This document shows positions 24,061 through 36,529 of a stretch of 64,000 nt of DNA, in pieces. Made by a program: the position numbers and the translations under genes. The stretch is from Lithobates sylvaticus. Its lineage: Eukaryota > Chordata > Amphibia > Anura > Ranidae. The stretch spans positions 92,682,273 through 92,746,272 of the forward strand of contig CM053031.1 in assembly GCA_028564925.1 (NCBI GenBank). The letters run 5' to 3'. Every line of letters starts with the position of its first letter. Positions within the stretch are counted from its first letter, which is position 1. A model generated the notes under the pieces. The model saw nothing but the letters and a program-made list of their open reading frames with translations. It was not told the origin of the DNA and did no database searches.

Positions 24061-24636
24061 ATCATAATCAGCTAAAGTTAAAATCCTGTGGCATACAGTC
24101 AATGTGTTTAGCTAAAATGGTTTTCAGCCTCTGTTTACATTCATGCTCCTTATTTTATTACCTTTTAATAATCATGAAAAATAGCTTGCAGTTGCAGCTC
24201 AACTGAATGGAAGCACCATGGTGGTTTAGGAAGTGACATCATACATGCAGACTGGAAGGAGTTCCAGAGTGCTTCCATCAAAAGCATTTGGGACATTGAT
24301 AACCATAGCATCTTTAGTCTATCTCTGTATTTGGCAGCTATTGTAAAGCTGTGGTCCCTGTCACATTTCCCTTTCAGTGCAGGTTAGCTCTGCAGGAGGC
24401 AGGAGCCAGCCTTATTTATGGTAGGAAGGCACTGGCCTGGGGGCACATGAATCCCTGCCCCTTGGCCCAGTCTGCTTCTGATATATAATTACAAACCAGC
24501 CTGAACATGGTATACATTATTTTTATGTTCAGCAGATAGACTGACGCAGTAACTGGTTGTCAACAGACCCATTTGATTATGTGGCTATGTGAGCACATGT
24601 AATAAGAATAAAAAACATCACTTTAGTTGGTCTTAC
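24061..24636. other. unannotated intron sequence
   Basis: The segment just after the N5' exon donor. No recognised repeat. Confidence 0.4.
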
Positions 24637-25239
24637 CAGCTGGAACTGACTGTATTAGAGTACGTATATCACTTGTGGTAAGCGAACTGACACGTTGTGA
24701 AAAAGTTTGGTAAGCATTCTCCAGCTGGTTGACATCAGGAACAAAAAGAACAAAATCAGGGGAAAAAGAGATGGTCTGAAGCTCAGTCCGATCAGCTCTG
24801 CTAGTTCCGATAGCATATGGCACAATGCCGCTGGACTTGAGAGAAGCGGCAGGTCTCCTCACATCATCTCTAGACCTCCCAGTTGCCAGCAAAATCAGAA
24901 ATTGTGGTACTTCTTCTGCTATTCGGCTTCCAGCTGACCCAATAAATACGTTTTTCTGTACATAATCTAAAGCAGCGCCTGTGTTCAGTGTAGACCCTCC
25001 AATAGGAGTCATGCTCTGAATAGATCTTATTACATCTTGGCGGTCTGAGTAGGTGTTAAGAAGGAACTCAGGTCTGGAGGAGTCACTGTACTGGATAACT
25101 GCAATGCGTACTCTGTCTTGACCCACATCAAGGTACTCAACTACCCTTTGAACAAAGCTCCTGAGAGATGGAAAACCAGACCTGGCATCATCTGAGCCAT
25201 CAATTAAGAAAACTACATCCTTCTTGCGGTCTTGATCCA
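24637..25239 (-). CDS. COL6A3: COL6A3 extra vWA exon, N5-like (N5')
   Basis: 603 bp, one intact vWA domain, acceptor AG at 25240-25241, donor GTAAGACC after 24637, phase 1. It starts [20 protein letters not shown] and continues [20 protein letters not shown]; human N5 has [20 protein letters not shown]. It is also closely similar to the window's own N5 exon at 8747-9361: both have SFPSLRSF or GFPSLRSF, RIAEEVPQFLILLATGRSRDD or the equivalent, DDVRRPA and ELQTISF. Yet it lies between N7 and N6. The reading frame is open and the splice sites are good, so it is probably used. I infer an ancient duplication of the N5 exon, or of an N6-N5 pair followed by loss of one N6. The alternative of an assembly shuffle is unlikely because N5' and N5 are clearly diverged. 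Confidence 0.93.
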
Positions 25240-26386
<1,147 letters not shown>

Positions 26387-26980
26387 CTTCCGTTACTGTC
26401 ACTTCTGTAACTTCTCCTCTAACGAAGGTTGTAAGAGGTGCTACGATTTGCTGTCTGAGACCAGACAAGGCCCTGAAATCATCCATCTCATAAACCAGTT
26501 GTGGGTTAAATGCAATGGTGTCCAACTCTTCCTTATCAGCATTTCCAACCCCAACACAAAAGGTCAAAACCCTTGATCTGATGAGGTCATTTGCCGCAGC
26601 CTGAATGTTGTCTGAGGACTTCCCAGCCACCAAAAGTACAAGAATCTGTGGGATATTTTCCTCTATTCTGCTGCCAGCACTGCTTGTGAAATGATTGCGG
26701 AGAACAAATTGAAGTGCTGAGCCAATGTTTAAGCGATTACCCCCCTTGATTCTTATCTGCCCCAGGCGGTTAACAAGATCAGATTTTGAGGTCGGTGTGT
26801 TTAGATAGAACTCAGTTCTGGGGGTGTCACTAAACTGGGCCAGGCCAACTCGAGTGCCTTCACTGCTGATACCAAGGTTGTTAATGACATCGATGAGAAA
26901 GTCTCTTACTAAAGGAAAGTTGGCACTTCCAACGTTGACAGAACCATCCACTAGGAAGACGATGTCTCTTTGGGTTAGAA
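26387..26980 (-). CDS. COL6A3: COL6A3 exon for vWA domain N7
   Basis: 594 bp, one vWA domain. Acceptor AG at 26981-26982 (CTTGCAG), donor GTAATTT after 26387, phase 1. It starts LTQRDIVFLVDGSVNVGSAN and ends QQIVAPLTTFVRGEVTEV. Human N7 reads KRDIIFLLDGSANVGKTN and QQLIQPLTTYVSGGVEEV, an unambiguous match. It also shares VGLAQFSDTPRTEF and FCVGVGNADKEEL with the human domain region. The next exon downstream is not N6 but an N5-like domain only 1.1 kb away. Confidence 0.95.
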
Positions 26981-28500
26981 CTGCAAGTTTGTGGGTGGAG
27001 GATACAGAAACAATGAACATGACATCACAGCAAATTCAGCTTAGCAAGATCAATAAATGCATGTGTTTACACAATGTAGACACATAACTCTTAATAATGC
27101 TTATAGGGCAAGCCAAAGAAAGGAATGAAAATGAAACCAGAGCATCTTAGCAAAGTTAGTCTTAGACAATATCTTCCATCTACTAAATACTTTTTGATAA
27201 ATAGTTATTTCTATGTTTTAGCCAAACCAAAAACTGAATGTTGGGTGGAACAAAGTGAGCCCAGGAAGAAATAAATATGGTTGTTTATTTGCCAACTTAT
27301 TTTTAAAAGTGCAGATTAGAGGTCTGTCATCTTGGATATGGCCTTACTACGAAGTGACTTCCCTGGAGCAAGCATGCAACTAGTGAAGTCCTAAATCCTT
27401 CATGTTTGCACCAGGTCTGTCATGTTTTTAGTAATGAAGCAAAGACCAGAATGACAGCCCTAAATGGTGCACCTTTAAAACAAGCCAGCAATGGTAGCTT
27501 CCATATTTTCTGTTTAAAGGCCAATATAACTGCCCAAGTACTACCAATCTATTTAGTATTGTTTGAAAACAGATGTGGTTTATCTTAAATGCGGCTAGGG
27601 CTTAGTAATTTGAGGGTAGGACTTGAGATATACTGATTTCAAGTTTTCCATCCCAACAGGGATATGTTAAGGGCATGATCTACTACTTTGACCTGTTGAC
27701 CACATTTCACAATGAAGTCAGTCTTTGTAGAAATGGAGGGATAGCTAGCAGAGGGTTAGGAATTCAATGCAACGTAAGTTATACTTGGGCATTCAGCATA
27801 TTCTCCACCTTACATTTTTAGTTCTGGGTAAATCAATTCAAGGTGAATTACAGCATGAAACTGCATTCAAAACAAAATGTTTATCATCTATGTATATGTG
27901 TCACTCTTGTTTAATAAGTGTATAGGAGATATTGTAGCTCTCCATAGACAGTAAGAATAAGGTCATCTATGCTAGCATCCACACCATCAGTTAAGCACTT
28001 CATGTTTTCAGACCTTACAAGAATGAATGGATCATTCTTTAAATCAATAAAAAACAGGAAAACAATATGTAATCCAAGAAGTGTTTCCGGATGGAATGGA
28101 TACCCAGTTAGTAAGCCCTGCATGTACTGTACATTGCACTTATAGCTTAGGAAAATAGGCATCTCTATGTAGATGGAAGTCATAAAAAGAGCAACCATAA
28201 TGAAGAACCATAATGTAGAACAGAAGGAAATGAAAGATGAGAAGAGTGACAGAAACAAAACATTAGGGAGAATAATGAAGGTAGAAATGACTTAATGCTG
28301 TATGTTTCAAGTTCATTCTAGTGTGGTCTCACAACCTAATCCTACATGAATGATCTGCCTCAAGAAAAAAAAATATGCCAGATTCCTGTGCATAAATTAT
28401 TCAAATGTAAAAGGCAGTGCTTAATCTTAAAGAAAATAAAACTAATATGATAAAAATAAATAGCCAAATAAAACAAAAAAATAAGAAAAAAAGAGTGGAA
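26981..28500. other. unannotated intron sequence
   Basis: N8-N7 intron, N7 side. No gene. No repeat I can name. Confidence 0.4.
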
Positions 28501-28686
28501 GTAAACCCATCAATTTAACAGTTTAAAAAACAGTTACATTCCCGGCATGTAACTGTCACATTGGTTGTGCTCTCAACCAAACTGTCAAATTATCCAATGG
28601 CTGGTATCATAACTGATCACATGTGCAGCATCATGGCAGTTGAAGAGCAAACAGAGGCCAAGATGGCAGCTTCCTTGGCTGAAAAC

Positions 28687-29290
28687 GATAGGAGGGTTTA
28701 CTTCGACTTTAATTAAGAGTTATCCTCTGTAGTACTTTTTTAAACTTTTTTCTCTGTTGCTAGATGTCCTCAGTCTGATGGCCAAAATCATACAGCCCAC
28801 TTGCTCTAAACACAGGTCTTCCTGGATCTGCAACAGCCTATTACTGGACAGCAAAAGGCGAAACAGCGCAGTGATGAGCTCATCACTCTTCTCTATCACT
28901 ATCACTCTGCTTTCTCTTCCTATCAGTATGTTTCTTGTCAGCACATGAGCTGATTGGCTCCTTGTACTGCTTCTTCCTCTGCCACTCCAGCTATACTCTA
29001 CAGCAGGGGTCTCAAACTGGCAGCCCTCCAGCTGTTGCAAAACTACAAGTCCCATGAGGCATTGCAAGGCTGACAGTTACAAGCATGACTCCCATAGGCA
29101 GAGGCATGATCGGACTTGTAGTTTTGCAACAGCTGGAGGGCAGCCAGTTTGAGACCCCTGCTCTACAGGGACATGATACCAGGTCACATTAAGGTACCTA
29201 CACTGTATACATTAAAAATTAATTTAATAATGTATTAATGATTACAAAGCTGCATTAAGGTAAACAATCTTTTGCTTACATAACCACTTT
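28687..29290. repeat. dispersed ranid repeat hosting a hAT MITE
   Basis: It shares GGACAGCAAAAGGCGAAACAGC and TTGGCTCCTTGTACTGCTTCT with the diverged copy at 48500-48900 (GGACAGTGAAGGAGAAGCAGC, TTGGCTCTTTGTACTGCTTCT). Interrupted at 29004-29160 by a hAT MITE. Class unknown. Confidence 0.55.
29004..29160. mobile_element. 157-bp hAT MITE, foldback type
   Basis: Ends CAGGGGTCTCAAACTGGC and GCCAGTTTGAGACCCCTG are perfect inverted repeats; the arms continue through CCTCCAGCTGTTGCAAAACT and its complement. The exact 8-bp duplication CTCTACAG lies at 28996-29003 and 29161-29168. The perfect flanks suggest a recent insertion. Confidence 0.92.
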
Positions 29291-30206
29291 AACTTTACTC
29301 GACCCTACTCGATCTTAACAAAAAAGTTTGGGTTTTATATATAAATATATATTCTCTTTCTTAGCGATTATCTATTCACCTTTGACATATACTATGCTGA
29401 CGACTATAGTGGGATGCTCTCTCCCAATATAAATGCACATAGAGTATGTTTTGTGGCTATGATCTAAGGTAAGACTTATTATCAGGATATATGCTCCTCC
29501 AATGTTCTTGCCTCTGTCCCCCCAATCTATGTAACATCCTTCAGATATTTTGGATTTCATGGCAGGATGAGGGGTGGTTGTTTTGGAACCCCCCTTTTTT
29601 TTCTATTTCCTTAAACCTCACATTTATTATAATTTGTAAGCTTTCTTATATATAGTCATGCCTGTGTTGTTTGAATAGACAATATGCTTGCACACAATGT
29701 ATTTTATTATGTGATGACTAATGTATTTTTGTATCTTTTGGAATTAATATATTGTTTATATAATTTATCAGCTATATGGTCTAAAAACATTGAAAAGTGG
29801 ATTATGAAGAAGCCCTCAATTTGGGTCTTCCTGTTATCCATTGATGCACAGACGTTTGCACCATATGTCTATGGTTATGATATTAGTAATTATATAGGAG
29901 TTTTTATGAAGTTCATTTTACATTTTTTATAAATAAAAATTTTGGATAATTTACATATTTTGCTATGTTGTTTACCGTTTTTTGGCACTAAAAAATCCCC
30001 ATCTCCCACAGTTTCCTCATTTAGAGAGACATGGGGAATTTCCCTATTCAGATTTTTGCTACATATTGATATAATATAAAAATAGTTTTGAAGAAAGTAA
30101 TATAAAGCCATATTTATCTATTAATTTCAAATGTGGAAGAGAACTGCGCTATTCAGTAAGAACACCAACATCAGCAACTATCCTGTGAGGCATGCACAGT
30201 AACAAC
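29291..30206. other. unannotated intron sequence
   Basis: AT-rich. Some of it (29650-29940, ending in ATAAATAAAAATTTTGG) has the look of a LINE 3' UTR, but I see no coding part to confirm that. Confidence 0.35.
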
Positions 30207-31125
30207 AATATTCACTTCTAAAGTTGTGCTAATACTAAATGAAAAAAATGTAAAAAAAAAACAGTCCATATAGTGAAAACTTTTCTTCAAACTATATATT
30301 CATCCATATATCCATCACCAGAAATGTGTGATCTTTAAAAGCCTCCACCTTATAAAGTGCTTGCTTACCGACTCAAGTTGACCCCCTATTACGGTGGGTC
30401 AATCTTATTTGTGACTTATAAACCCTGCCAGGGCCTCTATCCATCCATGAGAAATCCGCCACTTTAAGGAGACTTTAAGGAGACTTGATCATGGAAGATC
30501 CCCAAGAAGAAATAAAACTTGCCATAGCATAAAAACACATTTAATTGAATAAAAAGATTGCACTTACATCATAGACTTTAAAAACACGCATTTAATCAAC
30601 AAGATGGTCGGCTCCAAACAGCAGCCCTTCCTTCCTGCCCCAGGATGACGTCAGATTGTGATGAAATGCGTGGGGTAGAGCGACGTGCTGATGTCACCAC
30701 ATACACAATTCTCGGAAGGACATGCTGCTGTTTGGTGCCGGCCGGTTTGTTGATTACATGTGTGTTTTTAAAGTCTATGATGTAAGTGCAATCTTTTTAT
30801 TCGATTAAATGATTTTATGGATTTTATGCTATGGCAAGTTTTATTTCTTAAAGTGGCGGATTTCTCATTCATATATCCTGGTTCCCCTGGATGGGCATAG
30901 GCCCTGGCAGGGTTTATAAGCCACAAGTGAGATTGACCCTCAAAAATAGAGGGTCAACTTGAGTCGGCAAGCAAGCACTTTATAAGGTGGAGGCTTATAT
31001 TGAAGATCACACATTTCTGGATGGTATCTTTCAAGAAAATGTTTCACTATATGGATTGTTTTTGTTTTTTTTATATTTTACATTATTTTAAATGTAATAT
31101 TAATGCAACTTTAGGAGTGAATATT
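30207..31125. repeat. 0.9-kb imperfect palindrome
   Basis: The arms pair over about 400 bp. Examples: AATATTCACTTCTAAAGTTG at 30207 with its complement near 31100; CCTCCACCTTATAAAGTGCTT with AAGCACTTTATAAGGTGGAGG; AAACCCTGCCAGGGCCT with GGCCCTGGCAGGGTTT; AGATTGCACTTACATCA with TGATGTAAGTGCAATCT. The spacer near 30610-30700 has GTGATGAAATGCGTGGGG. Probably a foldback-type element; no coding capacity. Confidence 0.85.
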
Positions 31126-31324
31126 TATCTGTTAAGTGAGCAAGAAATCACTTTGTAAAGATTTTAATTAAACCCCCTGAAGTTTCAACAATATTTAAAT
31201 AAATGTCTGTTTTCTTATGACTGGAGACAATCACCCTAATTTGTTCCTAGTGACATAAGCACATATATTGATCATAAGGCCTGGTGATTTTAATATATAA
31301 TGTAAAGGCTAGGGGAAAAATACA

Positions 31325-31396
<72 letters not shown>

Positions 31397-32245
31397 TGTA
31401 TATAAAGCACACCTCTGGGTTAACTATGGGTTCGCTGATCAACTGCCCCTAGTTCACGTGTATAGCTGATGTGGCTTTCAACTTATACTGGACATGTCAG
31501 AAATAGGTGTGCCAGAACAAATTTTCTTTGAATACCATCAGTATATATATGTACAAAAACTTTGTACCCCAAATCTCTTAAGCACAATATACTTGAAATA
31601 CATGTACAGGCTTCACAAAAGCCCATAAGCAACAGTATATACAATAACTAGCATTGCTTTCTGCTACAATGGTATTATTGTGATAAACAGAAAGAACAAT
31701 GTTATCAATTTTTTTAGCTATCCGAGAAAAGGGAAACTTTTAGGTGTAATTAATCTTATCTTATGTGCTAAAATTTTAACATATCTGCATAATTTGTAAG
31801 GGCAGCCATATTTTCTTTCTACATACATTGGCTCTACTTCCTGATTTGCAGTGGTAAATTGTTGTGTTTTACCTTTCCTTTCATGATAAAAGTCAATGAG
31901 TTGGCCAAGAGATTGAAAACAATGCATAGCCCAGCTGGTATCTGCTACAGAAGTGTCAACACTTAATACACTAACAAAATTATGAAAGATCAAGCAAGAA
32001 ATATGTGAAAAATCACATAAAATATTAGTTTGGGGCAAACACTGCAATAACATTTCTAAATATTTGCTGGCATTTTTTTTTTTTTTTTTATATTTTTTTG
32101 AATATTTTGTGATGTCTTCATCACTGGTTTTAGAGTAAAAAAAAAAAAAAACGGATGGTATTCCAGGTGCATTTAATAGAACTAAGTGGGGACATTAATG
32201 GATAGGTTGAAAAAAAATAGCATCTATACAACCCAAATGACGTGA
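31126..32245. repeat. intron sequence with (AT)n at 31328-31391
   Basis: A TA dinucleotide run of about 64 bp, ending in ACACACTGTATA. A T run lies near 32070. The rest is unrecognised. Confidence 0.6.
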
Positions 32246-32445
32246 ATGCAAATTGGTTTATGTGACTAATAAAACAGGTAATGGGTCAGCTCTGTAAACA
32301 TTCATTTATTTAATTAGGGAGTTATGTATGACAAAAAGAGTCTATGCTACCAAGTAAATGCAAACTAACTTGTGTGAGTAATAAAATAGGGTGACTGGGT
32401 CAGGTCTGTAAAAGCCCATTTCATTAGTCAGCGAGTCAACTATAT
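32246..32445. repeat. two tandem units of about 112 bp
   Basis: ATGCAAATTGGTTTATGTGA, then AATAAAACAGGTAATGGGTCAG, is repeated as ATGCAAACTAACTTGTGTGA, then AATAAAATAGGGTGACTGGGTCAG, ending in similar GGGAGT and GCGAGT stretches. Confidence 0.6.
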
Positions 32446-32662
32446 TTTCTTCATTTTTCACAAAAGTGCAACCCGTATGTAGGTTAGAACACTTCGAAAA
32501 GTTACTGCAAAACTAGGATTTAAATGTAAATGTATTCAACTTAAGTGAATATTTCCAACTCAGTCATTACAAGTGTTCCTTATTGCCCAATAGTTCCATG
32601 GCAGAACACCCAAACCTGGATTTTACTTTACTTTACCAGATTCTACTTTACTATTTAGTGCT

Positions 32663-32910
32663 GGTTCACACTAGTGCAACTGGTGTGACTTGAGTCGCAC
32701 AGAATAGCGTGACAAGGCAAATCACATTCTATTCAATGGTGTCTATTTAAATCAATGTGACTCAGCACAGTTCCTGTACTACTTTGGTGCGATTTACAGT
32801 GGGACTTGGCCCCATATGCAAAAAGACAGTGAAGTTGCATCAAAGTCATACTGCATAATTGCACTGAAAATCACATAAAAATTGCATCGCAGTAGTGTTA
32901 ACCAAGCCCC
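32663..32910. mobile_element. diverged MITE with 'GGTTCACAC' ends
   Basis: Ends TGCTGGTTCACACTAGTGC and GCAGTAGTGTTAACCAAGC are imperfect inverted repeats; the interior has GTGACTTGAGTCGCAC and GCACCAAAGTAGTACAGG-like words. Related to the element at 45786-46002. Confidence 0.6.
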
Positions 32911-33411
32911 GTAGTTTAATAATAGTCCACTGTTTATTAAAAAATATTATACAGTATGCAGTAGACATACTTCTGGTAAGCCGCTCTTACTTTCTGTTGG
33001 GACAACCACTCCTTTAATCACCTCATTCACTCCAGAATTTTTTTTACAAAATTAGGTGGTTAAGCAACAGTCTCTATAAAATCTTTTTCCTCTCTTAAAG
33101 GGTACAGTTTCTGATTTACAGTTTTCACAGGCAGATCAGAAGCTGTCATCATTCAGTCAACTTGACTACTTCATCCCAAAACAAGAAGTTTTGATAGAGA
33201 CAACCCTACTTTTACACCATATTGCCTTGCAAGCCCTCAGGCAAATTATACTGGGGAAAGGGTATGTCCCTTACAAAAAGTTTGCACAGGGAACCATAGA
33301 ACATAATAGCAGATTTGCAAAACACAAAACATAAATAGTAACCATATTGTAAGCCTCTAGCTTAAAAATACTTAGCAAATATGAAATACATATATTGACT
33401 GAATGTGTTAC
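32911..33411. other. unannotated intron sequence
   Basis: Between the MITE and the N8 donor. Nothing recognised. Confidence 0.4.
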
Positions 33412-34014
33412 CTTCGGTTGGTCCTTCAGAAATGACAACTCCTGTTAAGGTTTTCAGAGGAGTAAGCACCTGAGGAAGTAAGGCTTGTAGAGGAGCTTGT
33501 TTAAATTCTGCAGGCTGAAAAACCAGAGAAGAATCAAAAGCAATTTCTTTAAGCTCATCTACGTCAGCATTCTTGGATCCTATTGCAAAGGTCAGGATTC
33601 CTGCCCTCTTGAGAGCCAGCGATGCCTGGGTATAGTCATCTCTTGACTGCCCACCAGTGACGAGTACTAGAAGCTGTGGGATTCCTTCATCCACACGGCT
33701 TCCTGCAGATGAAGTAAAGAAATTATTCTGGACATAGCTTAGAGCAGCACCGGTATTTAATGGTGTGTTGTTCAAAATCTTCATTTTTTTCAAATGCGCA
33801 ATAACATCCTTTTTAGCACCAAATGTGTTCAGGTTGAATTCAGATTTTACATCTTTGCCATACTGGGCCAATCCTACTCGAATAAGATCAGGACCAATTT
33901 CCAACCTGTTGACTATCTTTACAATTAATTCACGGATAGCAGAGAAACTTGGCCCTCCAAGATCACTGGAACCATCAATCAAGAACACTATGTCCCTCTT
34001 GTTGACTTCAGTAA
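33412..34014 (-). CDS. COL6A3: COL6A3 exon for vWA domain N8
   Basis: 603 bp, one vWA domain. Acceptor AG at 34015-34016 (TTGCAG), donor GTAACAC after 33412, phase 1 on both sides. It starts with TEVNKRDIVFLIDGSSD, matching human N8 (VNKRDIVFLVDGSSA), and keeps LLPQVLTPLKTLTG near the end, matching human LLPGLLAPLRTLSG. The middle holds the usual vWA landmarks, FTSSAGSR then a hydrophobic strand ending LVTGGQS. The metal-site motif is DGSSD. No disruption seen. Confidence 0.95.
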
Positions 34015-34440
34015 CTGCAAGGCAAAGATATAAGTAAGTGAATCTACAAAATGCATAAATGTTCCAATAAATGTTATGTTTATTCGAAAGTAGATATTAA
34101 AATAAAAAACTCTACATAGAATCAAACAAGCCAGCTTGAGAAGGTAAAATATGTCTGGCATGTGGACTTTACTTACCTTCGAACTCTTGTAGCTGCAAAA
34201 TGCTTTCCAAGAGGGTTTAGCATGAAACGGAATATGGTGAGAATAGAGGAATGTCACCATAGCAGACACATCTTTTTCAGGTCTATTTTAACTGGCTCAG
34301 CTGATTTTGAGTGAAGTCATGTACGTAATACTGTTTTCTTTTTAAATATTTCATCTTAATTATCTGTTATCTAGATTATTCTAAAAGTATTTTTTTGTAG
34401 CTTTTGTAAGCTGTAGAGTAAGCCAGCTGTTGAAATACAT

Positions 34441-34504
<64 letters not shown>
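34441..34504. repeat. (TG)n(TA)n microsatellite, left of the Tc1 element
   Basis: Short TG run, then about 28 TA units ending at the Tc1 left edge. Confidence 0.85.
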
Positions 34505-34508
<4 letters not shown>

Positions 34509-36124
34509 CTCATAAGAATGCAGAATGTATGATTTCTTGACAGTTTTTTAGAGAATATGAATGATAACACAAAAACTTTTCTTTCACTCATGGCTAGTGT
34601 TTGGCTTAAGCCATTTATTATCAATCAACTGTGTTTACTCTTTTTAAATAATAATAACAAAAGAAACTAGCCAAATGACCCTGATCATACATACATACCC
34701 CAGTTCTTAATACCGTGTATTGCCCCCTTTAACATCATTGACAGCTTAAGGTCTTTTGTGATATTTGTGGATGAGGCTCTTTATCTTCTCAGATGGTAAA
34801 GCTGCCTATTCCTCTTGGCAAAAAGCCTCCAGTTCCTATAAATGCTTGTGCTGTCTTGCATGAACGGCACGTTTGAGATCTCCCCAGAGTGGCTCAATGA
34901 TATTGAGGTCAGACGACTGTGATGGCCACTCCAGAACCTTCACTTTATTCTGCTGTAGCCAATGACAGGTCGACTTGGCCTTGTGTTTTGGATCATTGTC
35001 ATGTTGGAATGTCCAAGTACGTCCCATGCGCAGCTTCCTCGCTGATGAATGTAATGTTCCTCCAGTATTTTTTGATAACATACTGCATTCATCTTGCCAT
35101 CAATTTTGACCAAATTTCCTGCACCTTTGTAGCTCACACATCCCCAAAACATCAGCAATCCACCTCCGTGTTTCACAGTAGAAATGGTGTACCTTTCATT
35201 ATGGGCCTTGTTGACTCCTCTCCAAAAGTAGCGTTTATGGTTGTGGCCAAAAAGCTACATTTTGGTCTCATAACTCCAAATTACTTTGTGCCAGAAGGTT
35301 TGAGACTTGTCTCTGTGCTGTTTGGCGTATTGTAAACAGGATACTCTATGGCATTTGCGTAGTAATGGCATTCTTCTGGCGACTCGACCATGCAGGCCAT
35401 CTTTCTTCAAGTGCCTCCTTATTGTGCATCTTGAAACAGCCACACTGTTTTCAGAGAGTCCTGTATTTCACCTGAAGTTATTTTCTGGGTTTTTCTTTGC
35501 ATCCTGAACAATTTTCCTGGCAGTTGTGGCTGAAATTTTAGTTGGTCTACCTGACCATGGTTTGGTTTCAACAGAACCTTTCATTTCCACTTCTTGATTA
35601 GAGTTTGAACACTGCTGATTGGCATTCTCAATTCCTTGGATATCTTTTTATATCCCCTTGCTGTTTTATATAGTTCAACTACCTTTTCCCGCAGATCCTT
35701 TGACAATTCTTTTGCTTTCCCCATGACTCAGAATCCAGAAACATCAGTGCCGCACTGGATGAAAGATGCAAGGGTCTGTCAGGAGTCCAGAAACTCATTG
35801 ACCTTTTATACACAGACACTAATCACAAGCAAACAGATCACAGGTGAGGATGGTTACCTTTAATAACCATTCAAACCCCTTTGTATCAACTTTTGTGCAT
35901 GTTATCAGGCCAAAATGTAAACTTTTGAACAGGGTCATTTGGGTAGTTTCTGTTGTCATTATGATTAAAAAAGAGTAAACACAGTTGATTGATAATAAAT
36001 GGCTTCAGCCAAACACCTTAACCATAAGTGAAGGAAATATTTTTGTGTTATCATTCATATTCTCTGAAAAATGGCTAGGAAATCGTACATTCTGCCAGGG
36101 TATGTAAACGTATGAGCACAACTG
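34505..36124 (-). mobile_element. Tc1-like transposon with broken transposase
   Basis: 1.6 kb with inverted terminal regions of about 200 bp: ATGAATGATAACACAAAAAC and ATCAATCAACTGTGTTTACTC on the left, the complements on the right. Minus-strand reading gives transposase pieces: TIRRHLKKDGLHGRVARRMP (DNA-binding region), MKHGGGLLMFWGCVSYKGAG, WTFQHDNDPKHKAKST and SSDLNIIEPLWGDLKR, which carry the catalytic DDE-type context. They fall in different frames, so the copy is dead by roughly two to four breaks. The right end has CAGTTGTGCTCATA in complement followed by TA; the left terminal bases are eroded. Confidence 0.9.

Positions 36125-36177
<53 letters not shown>
36125..36177. repeat. (TA)n microsatellite, right of the Tc1 element
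   Basis: About 24 TA units directly at the Tc1 right edge. With the left run this looks like one TA array split by the insertion. Confidence 0.85.
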
Positions 36178-36183
<6 letters not shown>

Positions 36184-36529
36184 AACAAAAAAACAAAAAA
36201 AGCACAGGTTTTGCCTATTACAATTAAAAGTAAAAAAAATAAAAAAAAATAAAAGTAAACACATTTTACATGCTTTTTCTTTCCTTCAGTTTGAAAACCA
36301 ATGTTTATTTCACTGTATGTACATGTACTGTATGTTTTTTGTAGAGTAATTGTTATTCAGCTGGCAGCCATGATACATATCAAGCATTTTCCTTAACTAT
36401 TTAAAGTCGTAATTATAGCTCAGATATTTCAAGAGAGTAGAACTGGTTATCTTGTTTTTACGCCTCCTATATATCTAACCCTAGAGTTCACTCTGAACTC
36501 ACCAACATGAGTTTATAGATCCTACCTAC
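36178..36529. other. unannotated intron sequence
   Basis: A-rich, then ordinary sequence up to the N9 donor. Confidence 0.4.
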
